From the NCBI GenBank assembly GCA_030523505.1, contig JAUNIK010000040.1, positions 1 through 8,243 of the forward strand: a DNA stretch of 8,243 bases, given 5' to 3'. Position numbers and translations under genes: made by a program. Position 1 is the stretch's first letter. Each line of letters begins with the position of its first letter. Under the pieces are notes generated by a model. The model did not search any database. It was not told the origin of the DNA and saw only the letters and a list, made by a program, of their open reading frames with translations. Source of the DNA: Prevotellaceae bacterium. GTDB taxonomy: Bacteria > Bacteroidota > Bacteroidia > Bacteroidales > Bacteroidaceae. Shown here piece by piece: positions 1-5,287 of this stretch.

Positions 1-446
1 CAATATGGATGGCTTCGTTCGTGGCACAGGACTATAAGACGCTGACTCTCGACGGGACGATGATGACTCTGAACCGCCCTTATGTATGGTTGGGATGGAA
101 TAATGACTTTGTGCTGCCTCACGACTGGAGAATCAACGCTGTTGTGAACCTCACGGGTAAGGGTGACTATATGACATACCGCATGATAGAAAACAACTGG
201 TACACATCGCTTGGTGTGCAGAAGGATATCAACACCCGTCATTTGGGTAAGTTCACTATCGACCTGCGTTGCCACGACCCATTCAACATCCAGAAGGTGG
301 GAAACATCGTCTATGGTCTCCGCCAGATAGAAGGTCACAACCCAGCAAAGCGTACATTCTCGCTCGATGTGACATGGCGCTTCAACGAGGCTCAGAAGAA
401 ATACAAGGGTTCAGGCGCTGGTGATAGTCAGAAGAATAGAATGTAA
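1..446 (+). CDS. Outer-membrane beta-barrel protein (TonB-dependent receptor-like), C-terminal part
   Basis: Partial gene: the frame is open to the left edge (first full codon at 3), so the visible ATG at 9 is probably internal. About 147 residues remain. They alternate aromatic and polar residues as transmembrane beta strands do (for example YVWLGWNNDFVLP, WRINAVVNLTGKG, SLDVTWRF). The protein ends in WRFNEAQKKYKGSGAGDSQKNRM, split here as WRFNEAQKKY then KGSGAGDSQKNRM. From memory, an R-x-KYKGTGAG-like tail is typical of the Bacteroidetes outer-membrane beta-barrel family 3, which are TonB-receptor-like barrels with an N-terminal carboxypeptidase-regulatory-like domain. It should sit in the outer membrane. 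The substrate cannot be told because the plug and N-terminus lie outside the window. The stop TAA (444-446) lies inside the first copy of an inverted repeat. The gene converges on the GH89 gene, so the two are not an operon. Confidence 0.8.
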   Translation, partial: IWMASFVAQDYKTLTLDGTMMTLNRPYVWLGWNNDFVLPHDWRINAVVNLTGKGDYMTYRMIENNWYTSLGVQKDINTRHLGKFTIDLRCHDPFNIQKVGNIVYGLRQIEGHNPAKRTFSLDVTWRFNEAQKKYKGSGAGDSQKNRM

Positions 447-704
447 TATCCCCTTTCCCCCGACCGGACCCTCTCCCCTCGCGCTTCGCGCTCTTCCCTC
501 TCCCGTGCCGCTTCGCTAGGGCGAGGGCGTTGAAATGATTCTATGGCGGATAGGGGCAGAGGAGGGGATTCTATGCGCGGTACAAATAATTATGTTTCAT
601 AAAATTTTCCAATTGAGGGGTTTCCGTCTGAGAAGATAGAAGCCCCTACCCGACTTTCACCCCCCTCTCGACCTCACCGAGGGGAGGGTTTGTGGGGATA
701 TTAC
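443..704. repeat. Imperfect inverted-repeat-bounded, hairpin-rich spacer between convergent genes
   Basis: No gene is seen here. The 11 bases GTAATATCCCC at 443-453 recur perfectly inverted at 694-704. Further in, ACCCTCTCCCCTCG (468-481) matches the inverse of 678-689 apart from a 2-base gap. Between them lie several hairpins: 496-504 with 519-527 (9 bp, one mismatch); 616-624 with 639-647 (9 bp with one G-U pair); and a C-rich arm at about 659-669 with 677-688 (about 10 bp, 7-base loop). The segment 560-615 is AT-rich and plain. The left copy includes the stop codon of the upstream gene. It may be a small non-autonomous repeat element, a bidirectional terminator region, or both. No target-site duplication was found. 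Confidence 0.45.
616..647. terminator. Possible transcription-ending hairpin between convergent genes
   Basis: AGGGGTTTC (616-624) pairs with GAAGCCCCT (639-647) over 9 bp with one G-U wobble around a 14-base loop. It sits in the spacer where both converging transcripts must end. There is no good T-run after it on either strand, so it may be only a structural hairpin rather than a classic intrinsic terminator. Confidence 0.3.
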
Positions 705-792
705 TCCCCTCTCCTCGTGGGAAGGCTCGTGCAAACGAGAGGAAAGAGAACTTGTTCTCTGATTCCCGAGTGCAGCCGAGGCTCGACAGATG
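705..792. repeat. Compound hairpin repeat next to the GH89 stop codon
   Basis: Three small palindromes follow each other. CTCGT-GCAA-ACGAG (726-739) has a GNRA tetraloop. AGAGAAC-TT-GTTCTCT (745-760) is a perfect 7-bp stem. A CGAG/CTCG pair lies around 767-785. AGGCTCG occurs twice (about 723-729 and 779-785), and the related strings TCGTGCAAACGAG and CGAGTGCAGCCGAG flank the central palindrome. From memory, strings of this kind recur between genes in Prevotella genomes. No coding sequence is supported here: the minus-strand open frame across 657-893 is an overlapping by-product of low-complexity DNA. Confidence 0.45.
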
Positions 793-3144
793 TCAAGGGG
801 CTGGGGTGAGGCCGAAGAAGGATTTCCTCCAGTCACCCAATTTCTGATCGCCGCCATCGTTGATGTCAACACCAGCGAGGGCTTTCGCATCACTGATCAA
901 CTGGACGAGGTAGTCTACAACATCCTCAGCCCCCCAGCCCCCGAAGGGGGAGGAATTGCTTGCAGATGAGGCAAGCGATGGCGATAGCGATGGGGCCTTT
1001 TCTACAAAACTATTCTCAAAGGCTATCTGGTCGAACTCCTTACCATTGATCTTACGCTCCCATGTGCCCACAAGGCGTGGCAGATAATAGTCGCGAATCA
1101 AACCAGCCCAGAGGCGACAGGCATAATCGTTGACCGGCTCATCCTGACGGTGATCGCCATACCACACACTGACAATACGACGGGCATTGACGGCATTACG
1201 TTTCTTGTCGGCATCATTGCCGGCAACCTCCATGGCCTGCTTCTCCCACAGTTCGAGGTTATACAGAGGATGAGCCGTGAGACTCTTGTCCAGGCGAAGC
1301 ATCAACGCCTTCAACTCAGTAAGTATCTCATTGGCAAGGGACTTATTGTCGGCCTCGACAGCACGGCGGATTCCGGAGTTCACCACCTCGATTTTTCCTC
1401 CCACATACATCGCCGCAGCCTCAATCAAATCGGCACGCAACAGTCGCTGCGAGTCATCATCCATAGCCTGCAAGCGTTTCTTCAAAGCGTCGCCATCGGC
1501 AAAGAGACTCTCAACAGCCTGATAGAATTCATCGTTGAGTTGCACACTGCCACGACCTATTATATTATTACGCACCTGCCATGCAAACTGCGGATGATCG
1601 CAGAATCCCTGATAAACCGACTTACGCAGAGCATCATGCCACTCCTTATCCTGCGCTGTGTTCTCTCCGTAACGACATGTGGAATAATTATCAAGCCATT
1701 TTTCCACGTCAATGCTATCCGTAGCACCAACCCATCCGCCATCGGCAATGAGTTCGTAGATAATCTCATTGTTCTCCACTCCCTCGGCTGCTATGCCATA
1801 GCCGGTGAGATTACCGCGATTGGCGGAATGCTGTGCATCGAGACGCCCGTTGGCATAGTAGTCGATGACTCCTGTGAAGGCGGTCTTGCCACCCATATTC
1901 GGTATGACACTCCACACCCATGGCTTTCCGTAGAAGGCGTCGTAATAGTCCCAGTTGTATGACGACTTCCACCATGTGCGGTTATAGTCGGTGGCCATGT
2001 CGAGCAACAAGAACTTATCGTCGGGCACATTCTTCACCAGTGCCTCGAAGATTCCATCGCCCCACGAGCCACGCTGGAATCCGACGGTCCATCCCTGCAT
2101 AGTCCATACTGCATCTGGATTAGCATCGCTGATGCTCTTGTAGATGGCATCGCCATAGGAAGTCATGAGGGCTTTGTCCTGTGGTATCTCCATCTCGTTG
2201 AAAGAGTCGGAGAGGTAGTATTCGCACTTGCCGAACTTCTCCTCCCACTTGCGTATGAAGCGTGTACCCACCTCAGCAAAAGCCTTCGAACCAGGATTGA
2301 GTCGGTAGTTGCGTGTGTCCTGTGGCACCCAGTCCCATCCGGTATAGTCGATGGTTCCATCATAGTGTTTCACAAAATCCTTTGGCACAAAACCACCGAA
2401 GGCAGGACATATCGGTTTCATGCCCAATCGGCGCATTCTGTCGATGACATGCTTGCAGAGAGCCACCTGTCGCTGGTTCCAGTCTTGCCCAAGAGGACCG
2501 TCGAAACTGTTTCCTGAGAGGTTGCCCATACGCATCCACGGCAGATGTGCCGGTCCTACCTCCCATGCATCGATTTCCTCATTGGTGAGTCCCATGTCGA
2601 GGAACACCTCGCGATAGACCTGTTCCTGAGCCAACAGCAGAAGAGGCATGTCTATTCCGTGCAGTGCCATCCAGTCGAGTTCCTTATCCCATCGAGCCTC
2701 ATCCCAGAAAGGGGCGGTATATCCGTAGGTCACCACATTGAAATACTGATGATCGCGATAAGGCGACACCATGGTCTTTGGTAACGCGCTCATATCCTCG
2801 GGCATGGCAAAACGGTTGCCACTCCACGAGGCAATACCGGCACCTTTCGATTTCACATAGTCATAGAAACCACGGCAGGCAGCAACAGCACTCGATGCCT
2901 TGACGGTGAGCGTTGTTCCCTTCACCGTATTCTGGTAACTGTCGTGTCCGTCGGCATCCTTGGCGAGGGATAGTTCCACCTTCACTTTCATCTGTCCATG
3001 AGTGAAGCGGTTGATAACCTCGAGGGCTTCTCTCTCACCAGTACGGCGCTCGGTCTTGCTGAGCATGCTCTGTGCATTTACGAACACAGGCATCGCCACG
3101 AGCATTAATAATATAATAATGTGGGAATGTTTGATTGTAGCCAT
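793..3144 (-). CDS. Alpha-N-acetylglucosaminidase (GH89, NAGLU family), secreted
   Basis: 783 residues. The family removes terminal alpha-linked N-acetylglucosamine, known from heparan sulfate and from mucin-type glycans. Residues 1-24 form a signal peptide (basic start, hydrophobic IIILLMLVAMPVF, cut likely after VNA before Q25), so it acts in the periplasm or at the cell surface. A small N-terminal alpha/beta domain spans about 25-125, the TIM-barrel about 125-470, and an all-helical C-terminal domain about 475-712. The expected two catalytic glutamates are E317 in DSFNEMEIPQ (human E316) and E454 in AAEGVENNE (human E446). Family motifs WMALHGIDMPL (158-168), GNLSGNSFDGPLG (207-219) and PNMGGKTAFTG (415-425) are intact. 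After about residue 715 the protein turns low-complexity (Ser/Pro/Gly rich), encoded by repeat DNA, and ends LTPAP inside another repeat. A promoter lies just upstream. It is transcribed toward the convergent barrel gene. Confidence 0.93.
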   Translation of the reverse strand: MATIKHSHIIILLMLVAMPVFVNAQSMLSKTERRTGEREALEVINRFTHGQMKVKVELSLAKDADGHDSYQNTVKGTTLTVKASSAVAACRGFYDYVKSKGAGIASWSGNRFAMPEDMSALPKTMVSPYRDHQYFNVVTYGYTAPFWDEARWDKELDWMALHGIDMPLLLLAQEQVYREVFLDMGLTNEEIDAWEVGPAHLPWMRMGNLSGNSFDGPLGQDWNQRQVALCKHVIDRMRRLGMKPICPAFGGFVPKDFVKHYDGTIDYTGWDWVPQDTRNYRLNPGSKAFAEVGTRFIRKWEEKFGKCEYYLSDSFNEMEIPQDKALMTSYGDAIYKSISDANPDAVWTMQGWTVGFQRGSWGDGIFEALVKNVPDDKFLLLDMATDYNRTWWKSSYNWDYYDAFYGKPWVWSVIPNMGGKTAFTGVIDYYANGRLDAQHSANRGNLTGYGIAAEGVENNEIIYELIADGGWVGATDSIDVEKWLDNYSTCRYGENTAQDKEWHDALRKSVYQGFCDHPQFAWQVRNNIIGRGSVQLNDEFYQAVESLFADGDALKKRLQAMDDDSQRLLRADLIEAAAMYVGGKIEVVNSGIRRAVEADNKSLANEILTELKALMLRLDKSLTAHPLYNLELWEKQAMEVAGNDADKKRNAVNARRIVSVWYGDHRQDEPVNDYACRLWAGLIRDYYLPRLVGTWERKINGKEFDQIAFENSFVEKAPSLSPSLASSASNSSPFGGWGAEDVVDYLVQLISDAKALAGVDINDGGDQKLGDWRKSFFGLTPAP
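924..999. repeat. Hairpin and hexamer repeats inside the 3' part of the GH89 gene
   Basis: This stretch encodes about residues 716-740 of the GH89 protein, a Ser/Pro/Ala/Gly run unlike the rest. It holds CCCCC-GAA-GGGGG (938-950), GCTTGC-7-GCAAGC (958-976), and a three-fold hexamer of the GCGATG/GCGATA type (975-993). GGGGCTGGGGTGAGG at 797-811 recurs inverted, with a 2-base insertion, at 924-941, so the last roughly 45 codons are bracketed by an inverted repeat. The frame stays open throughout. Confidence 0.5.
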
Positions 3145-3182
3145 AGATGTTAGTAGGTGGGGTTAATAAATTATTTCTATGG

Positions 3183-3190
3183 CAAAGATA
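3183..3190 (-). promoter_or_regulatory. Bacteroidetes -7 promoter element for the GH89 gene
   Basis: On the minus strand this reads TATCTTTG, a perfect TAnnTTTG match, 38 bases before the GH89 ATG. Upstream is T-rich with only a weak TG-type -33 element (CTG or TTG 18-24 bases away). The predicted leader is about 30 nt. No Shine-Dalgarno sequence stands before the ATG, as is usual in this phylum. Confidence 0.6.
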
Positions 3191-3258
3191 CAAAAACATT
3201 ATAAAAAACAGGAACAATTATCGGAAAAAGATTGTAAAGTAATGAAATATGTCAGTCA

Positions 3259-3397
3259 TGAACCTATCCGTCACCATCCATCGCCAGTGAAAACCAATAA
3301 CATCAAAAACCTAAATACCAAACTACAAAAAAACAGCCAATTTAATAAATGTGCTATGAACAAGTTCGGCAATGGATAGTGACGGCTATTCGGTTCA
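3259..3397. repeat. 139-bp inverted-repeat element between the superoxide reductase and GH89 genes
   Basis: The left arm 3259-3285 starts TGAACC and runs to ATCGCC. The right arm 3368-3397, read on the minus strand, starts TGAACC and runs to ATTGCC. They match at 24 of 27 positions apart from a 3-base insertion, and two of the three mismatches become G-U pairs in a minus-strand RNA. The 82-bp interior is A-rich on the plus strand with an A7 run (3327-3333) and holds no convincing gene. It could be a small MITE-like element or a long terminator-like stem behind the superoxide reductase gene. No direct repeat was found at its edges. Confidence 0.6.
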
Positions 3398-3404
3398 CAA
3401 TGTA

Positions 3405-3785
3405 TTATGGCACATCAACACGCCAAAGACCATGAATGTTGCAATAGGCATAAATGGCTATCGGGCGTCCGGTGAAGCAGATGTGCACCTCAGGGAGATC
3501 CTCCTCGTCCAAATAACGGATAGCAAAACCATTATTTGTTTCAAGGCATACAAAACGGATGTTGTGATTTGGCGTCATCGGATGGGGCTCCGAACCGATG
3601 TTCACCTTCATGCAATGTTTTGAGACATAAGAAAACACAGGGAGGTGTTTTTCCTTACTGCCATCAGTAGTGTTCGCTTTTATTTGCGTCATCTCGTCAC
3701 CACAGCAGTAAGGCACCACCCCACTAGCAATAGCAGCAATCATCAAGTTGCCGCAGGTCTCACACAAAAAGAATTTCTCTTCCAT
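3405..3785 (-). CDS. dfx: Desulfoferrodoxin, two-iron superoxide reductase
   Basis: 126 residues, the usual size of class I superoxide reductases. The enzyme reduces superoxide to hydrogen peroxide in the cytoplasm without making oxygen, using electrons from rubredoxin-like donors. The N-terminal desulforedoxin domain (about 1-36) has the four iron-binding cysteines C8, C11, C27 and C28 (CETC and YCCGDEM). The C-terminal domain (about 40-126) has the catalytic iron ligands H47, H68, H74, C115 and H118, in EKHLPV, PHPM, NHNI and YCNIHGLW. The conserved E45-K46 pair that helps protonate the peroxide is also present. Nothing is missing. It has its own promoter and an inverted repeat in its leader, and looks monocistronic: the next gene downstream, GH89, has a separate promoter. 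It fits an oxygen-sensitive anaerobe. Confidence 0.93.
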   Translation of the reverse strand: MEEKFFLCETCGNLMIAAIASGVVPYCCGDEMTQIKANTTDGSKEKHLPVFSYVSKHCMKVNIGSEPHPMTPNHNIRFVCLETNNGFAIRYLDEEDLPEVHICFTGRPIAIYAYCNIHGLWRVDVP

Positions 3786-3790
3786 ATCGA

Positions 3791-3830
3791 CAATCGTTTA
3801 AAAGTTAGACAATAACACTTTTATCGATTG
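3791..3830 (-). promoter_or_regulatory. Inverted repeat in the superoxide reductase leader or operator
   Basis: CAATCGTTTAAAAGT (3791-3805) is matched by the inverse of ACTTTTATCGATTG (3817-3830), 13 pairs with one extra base, around an 11-base spacer. It abuts the -7 element and covers the expected transcription start and leader. It may bind a redox or metal regulator, or fold as a 5' RNA hairpin. It does not resemble the PerR box I know. Confidence 0.4.
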
Positions 3831-3838
3831 CAAAGTTA
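3831..3838 (-). promoter_or_regulatory. Bacteroidetes -7 promoter element for the superoxide reductase
   Basis: The minus strand reads TAACTTTG, a perfect TAnnTTTG match, 45 bases before the ATG. The -33 region is only weak (TTTC or TTCC about 17-20 bases upstream). Confidence 0.6.
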
Positions 3839-3880
3839 CGCAGTTATGGAATATGGAAAATGAAAATGCTATTAAATATT

Positions 3881-4225
3881 CTAATAGTTCTGTTCTTTGG
3901 CGAACATTGCGTCGAGGTCGGCCTGCGCAAACGGGCATGGCTCCTGACGGATCTTCGCCAACTGGAACTGCCGACAGGCATTGACGACAGATGACTCTTC
4001 AAAAGTCATGAAGAGCATATCCTTCAACTCGTCGAGGCGCTCTGCGTCCTCGTCGCTGAACTTGCCACAAGACTTATAACTGACAGTCTTCTCGGGCAAC
4101 ACATTATGATAATAGTATGACCACACGAGGAATCGCATGCATACATCGGGAGTCATAAGAAGGCCCCCACCGTCCACAAAAGGGACACCTCCACCATGAT
4201 GGGGAGGAGTTGTAGAATGATTCAT
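3881..4225 (-). CDS. Small cysteine-containing protein of unknown function
   Basis: I do not recognise this gene. The longest frame is 114 residues, but residues 5-23 are encoded by palindromic repeat DNA and are Gly/Pro/His rich. The true start may be M24 (codon 4154-4156) or M30 (4136-4138), giving about 91 or 85 residues. From there it reads as a compact, mostly helical, probably cytoplasmic protein: RFLVWSYYYHNVLPEK, then SDEDAERLDELKDMLF, then a charged tail ending FAKEQNY. Four cysteines (C29, C54, C84, C98 in long-form numbering) are not in an obvious metal-binding spacing. There is no signal peptide or membrane segment. It lies between the manA terminator and the superoxide reductase promoter. 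No clear TAnnTTTG promoter was found, so it depends on read-through or a weak start. Confidence 0.6.
   Translation of the reverse strand: MNHSTTPPHHGGGVPFVDGGGLLMTPDVCMRFLVWSYYYHNVLPEKTVSYKSCGKFSDEDAERLDELKDMLFMTFEESSVVNACRQFQLAKIRQEPCPFAQADLDAMFAKEQNY
4161..4215. repeat. Palindromic C/G-rich repeat overlapping the start of the small gene
   Basis: Two hairpins stand side by side: GTCC (4172-4175) with GGAC (4183-4186), and CCTCC (4188-4192) with GGAGG (4203-4207), the second extended by CC/GG around ATGAT. The pattern of a CTCC/GGAGG stem, then GTCC/GGAC, then a G-run resembles, from memory, dispersed Bacteroidetes intergenic palindromes. It is read through in frame by the long form of the small gene. 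Confidence 0.5.
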
Positions 4226-4250
4226 AAAGTATAGGTGGATCCTATAAACA

Positions 4251-4284
4251 ACCCAGGCAAGCCCATCAGTGGACTTGCCTGGGT
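4251..4284 (-). terminator. Intrinsic terminator after manA
   Basis: ACCCAGGCAAG (4251-4261) and CTTGCCTGGGT (4274-4284) form a perfect 11-bp stem with a 12-base loop, 7 bases past the manA stop. In the minus-strand direction it is followed by TGTTTATAGG, a short T-rich tract. It should end the dxs-trkA-trkH-manA transcript. Confidence 0.85.
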
Positions 4285-4291
4285 GGGGTTC

Positions 4292-5251
4292 TTATACGTA
4301 AGTCTCAAGGAACTTCACTGTACCTTCAACCTTAACGGTCTTCTCGGTTGCAGGGAGGAGGAGAGTCTCACCTGCCTTGAGGGGTGTAGTGTTGCCTTCT
4401 GAGTCGGTAACAGTACCCTCGCCCTTCAAACCGATGAGGATTACGAAACTGTCGAGGTCCTCATAGTCGATGGTCATTGGTTCATTGAGGTCATAGACTG
4501 CTGTATTGAAGTATGGACAAGAAACAAGGTTCACGCCCTGGTTCTTCTTTGAGGTGTAGTTGGTGCGATAATCGCTCTCAACGGTGTAGTCGATAGCCTC
4601 AGAAGCCTGCTTAGTATGGAGCTCACGATAGTTGCCGTTCTTATCCTTACGCTTGAAGTCATAGATACGCCATGTGACATCGCTGGTCTGCTGGATCTCA
4701 GCGAGGAAACAGCCTGTACCGATAGCATGGATACGACCTGCAGGGAGGAAGAATACATCGTCTTCCTTTACCTCGTACTGAGCGAGGGCATCACAGATAG
4801 TATCGTTCTCAACCATTGCTGTGTACTCCTCAGGAGTGATCTGCTTCTTAAGACCAGAGTAGAGTTTTGCATCCTTGTCGCTGTCCATGAGGTACCACAT
4901 CTCGGTCTTACCACGCTGACGACCCTGACGAACTGCGATCTCGTCGGTTGGGTGAACCTGGATTGAAAGGTCCTGACGTGCGTCGATGAACTTGATGAGA
5001 AGTGGGAACTCATTGCCGAAACGCTTGTAGTTGTCGACACCTACGAGCTTTGCGCCAAGCTTCTCAACGAGGGCGTTGAGAGCCATTCCTTCATACTCAC
5101 CGTCAGCAACTACGGTCTCATTGTTCTTTACACCAGAGATTTCCCAGCTCTCACCAACATTTGTGAGATCAGAATCTAACCGCTTGAAAGGGATGATCTT
5201 CTCGCCACCCCAGAGAGTCTGCACGAGCAGAGGTTTGAATTTGAGTAACAT
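4292..5251 (-). CDS. manA: Mannose-6-phosphate isomerase, class I
   Basis: 319 residues, the length of the short bacterial type I enzymes. It interconverts mannose-6-phosphate and fructose-6-phosphate in the cytoplasm, feeding mannose into glycolysis or supplying precursors for GDP-mannose and GDP-fucose. The cupin-fold zinc site is visible: Q98 and H100 in SIQVHPTDE, E117 in GKTEMWYL, and H175 in LPAGRIHAIG. R195 in WRIYDFKR is the conserved active-site arginine, and the early LWGGEKI and GESWEISG motifs are present. The C-terminal part (about 240-319) is the usual small beta domain. It is last in the dxs-trkA-trkH-manA run, 36 bp after trkH, with no promoter motif in the gap and a strong terminator right after it. 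It shares no pathway with the trk genes, so the link is positional. Confidence 0.93.
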   Translation of the reverse strand: MLLKFKPLLVQTLWGGEKIIPFKRLDSDLTNVGESWEISGVKNNETVVADGEYEGMALNALVEKLGAKLVGVDNYKRFGNEFPLLIKFIDARQDLSIQVHPTDEIAVRQGRQRGKTEMWYLMDSDKDAKLYSGLKKQITPEEYTAMVENDTICDALAQYEVKEDDVFFLPAGRIHAIGTGCFLAEIQQTSDVTWRIYDFKRKDKNGNYRELHTKQASEAIDYTVESDYRTNYTSKKNQGVNLVSCPYFNTAVYDLNEPMTIDYEDLDSFVILIGLKGEGTVTDSEGNTTPLKAGETLLLPATEKTVKVEGTVKFLETYV

Positions 5252-5287
5252 AGATTTTAGTATTATTGATTTTATGATTTATGATTT
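5252..5287 (-). repeat. AAATCAT heptamer repeat in the trkH-manA gap
   Basis: The 36-bp gap is almost pure A/T. On the minus strand it has two exact tandem AAATCAT units (5274-5287) followed by an imperfect third (AAAATCAA), leading into the manA ATG. The repeat starts directly after the trkH stop codon. It may act as an AT-rich translation enhancer in place of a Shine-Dalgarno sequence, or may be slippage-generated filler. Confidence 0.6.

Noticed and set aside
657..893. 78-residue open frame on the minus strand over the repeat region
   Set aside because: It overlaps the GH89 end in another frame and is made mostly of repeat DNA.
1150..1962. 270-residue open frame on the plus strand
   Set aside because: It lies fully antisense inside the GH89 catalytic and helical domains, has no family features or promoter, and GH89 is clearly the real gene.
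3179..3379. 66-residue open frame on the plus strand in the spacer
   Set aside because: Lys/Asn-rich from A-rich DNA, no promoter or similarity that I recognise, and it runs across the inverted-repeat element.
3259..3397. CRISPR-like repeat
   Set aside because: Only two copies, inverted and not direct, with no spacers; no CRISPR array or cas gene is visible in the window.
4230..4246. Small palindrome TATAGG-5-CCTATA before the small unknown gene
   Set aside because: Only 6-bp arms in A/T-rich DNA; too short to call an operator, and no good -7 element accompanies it.
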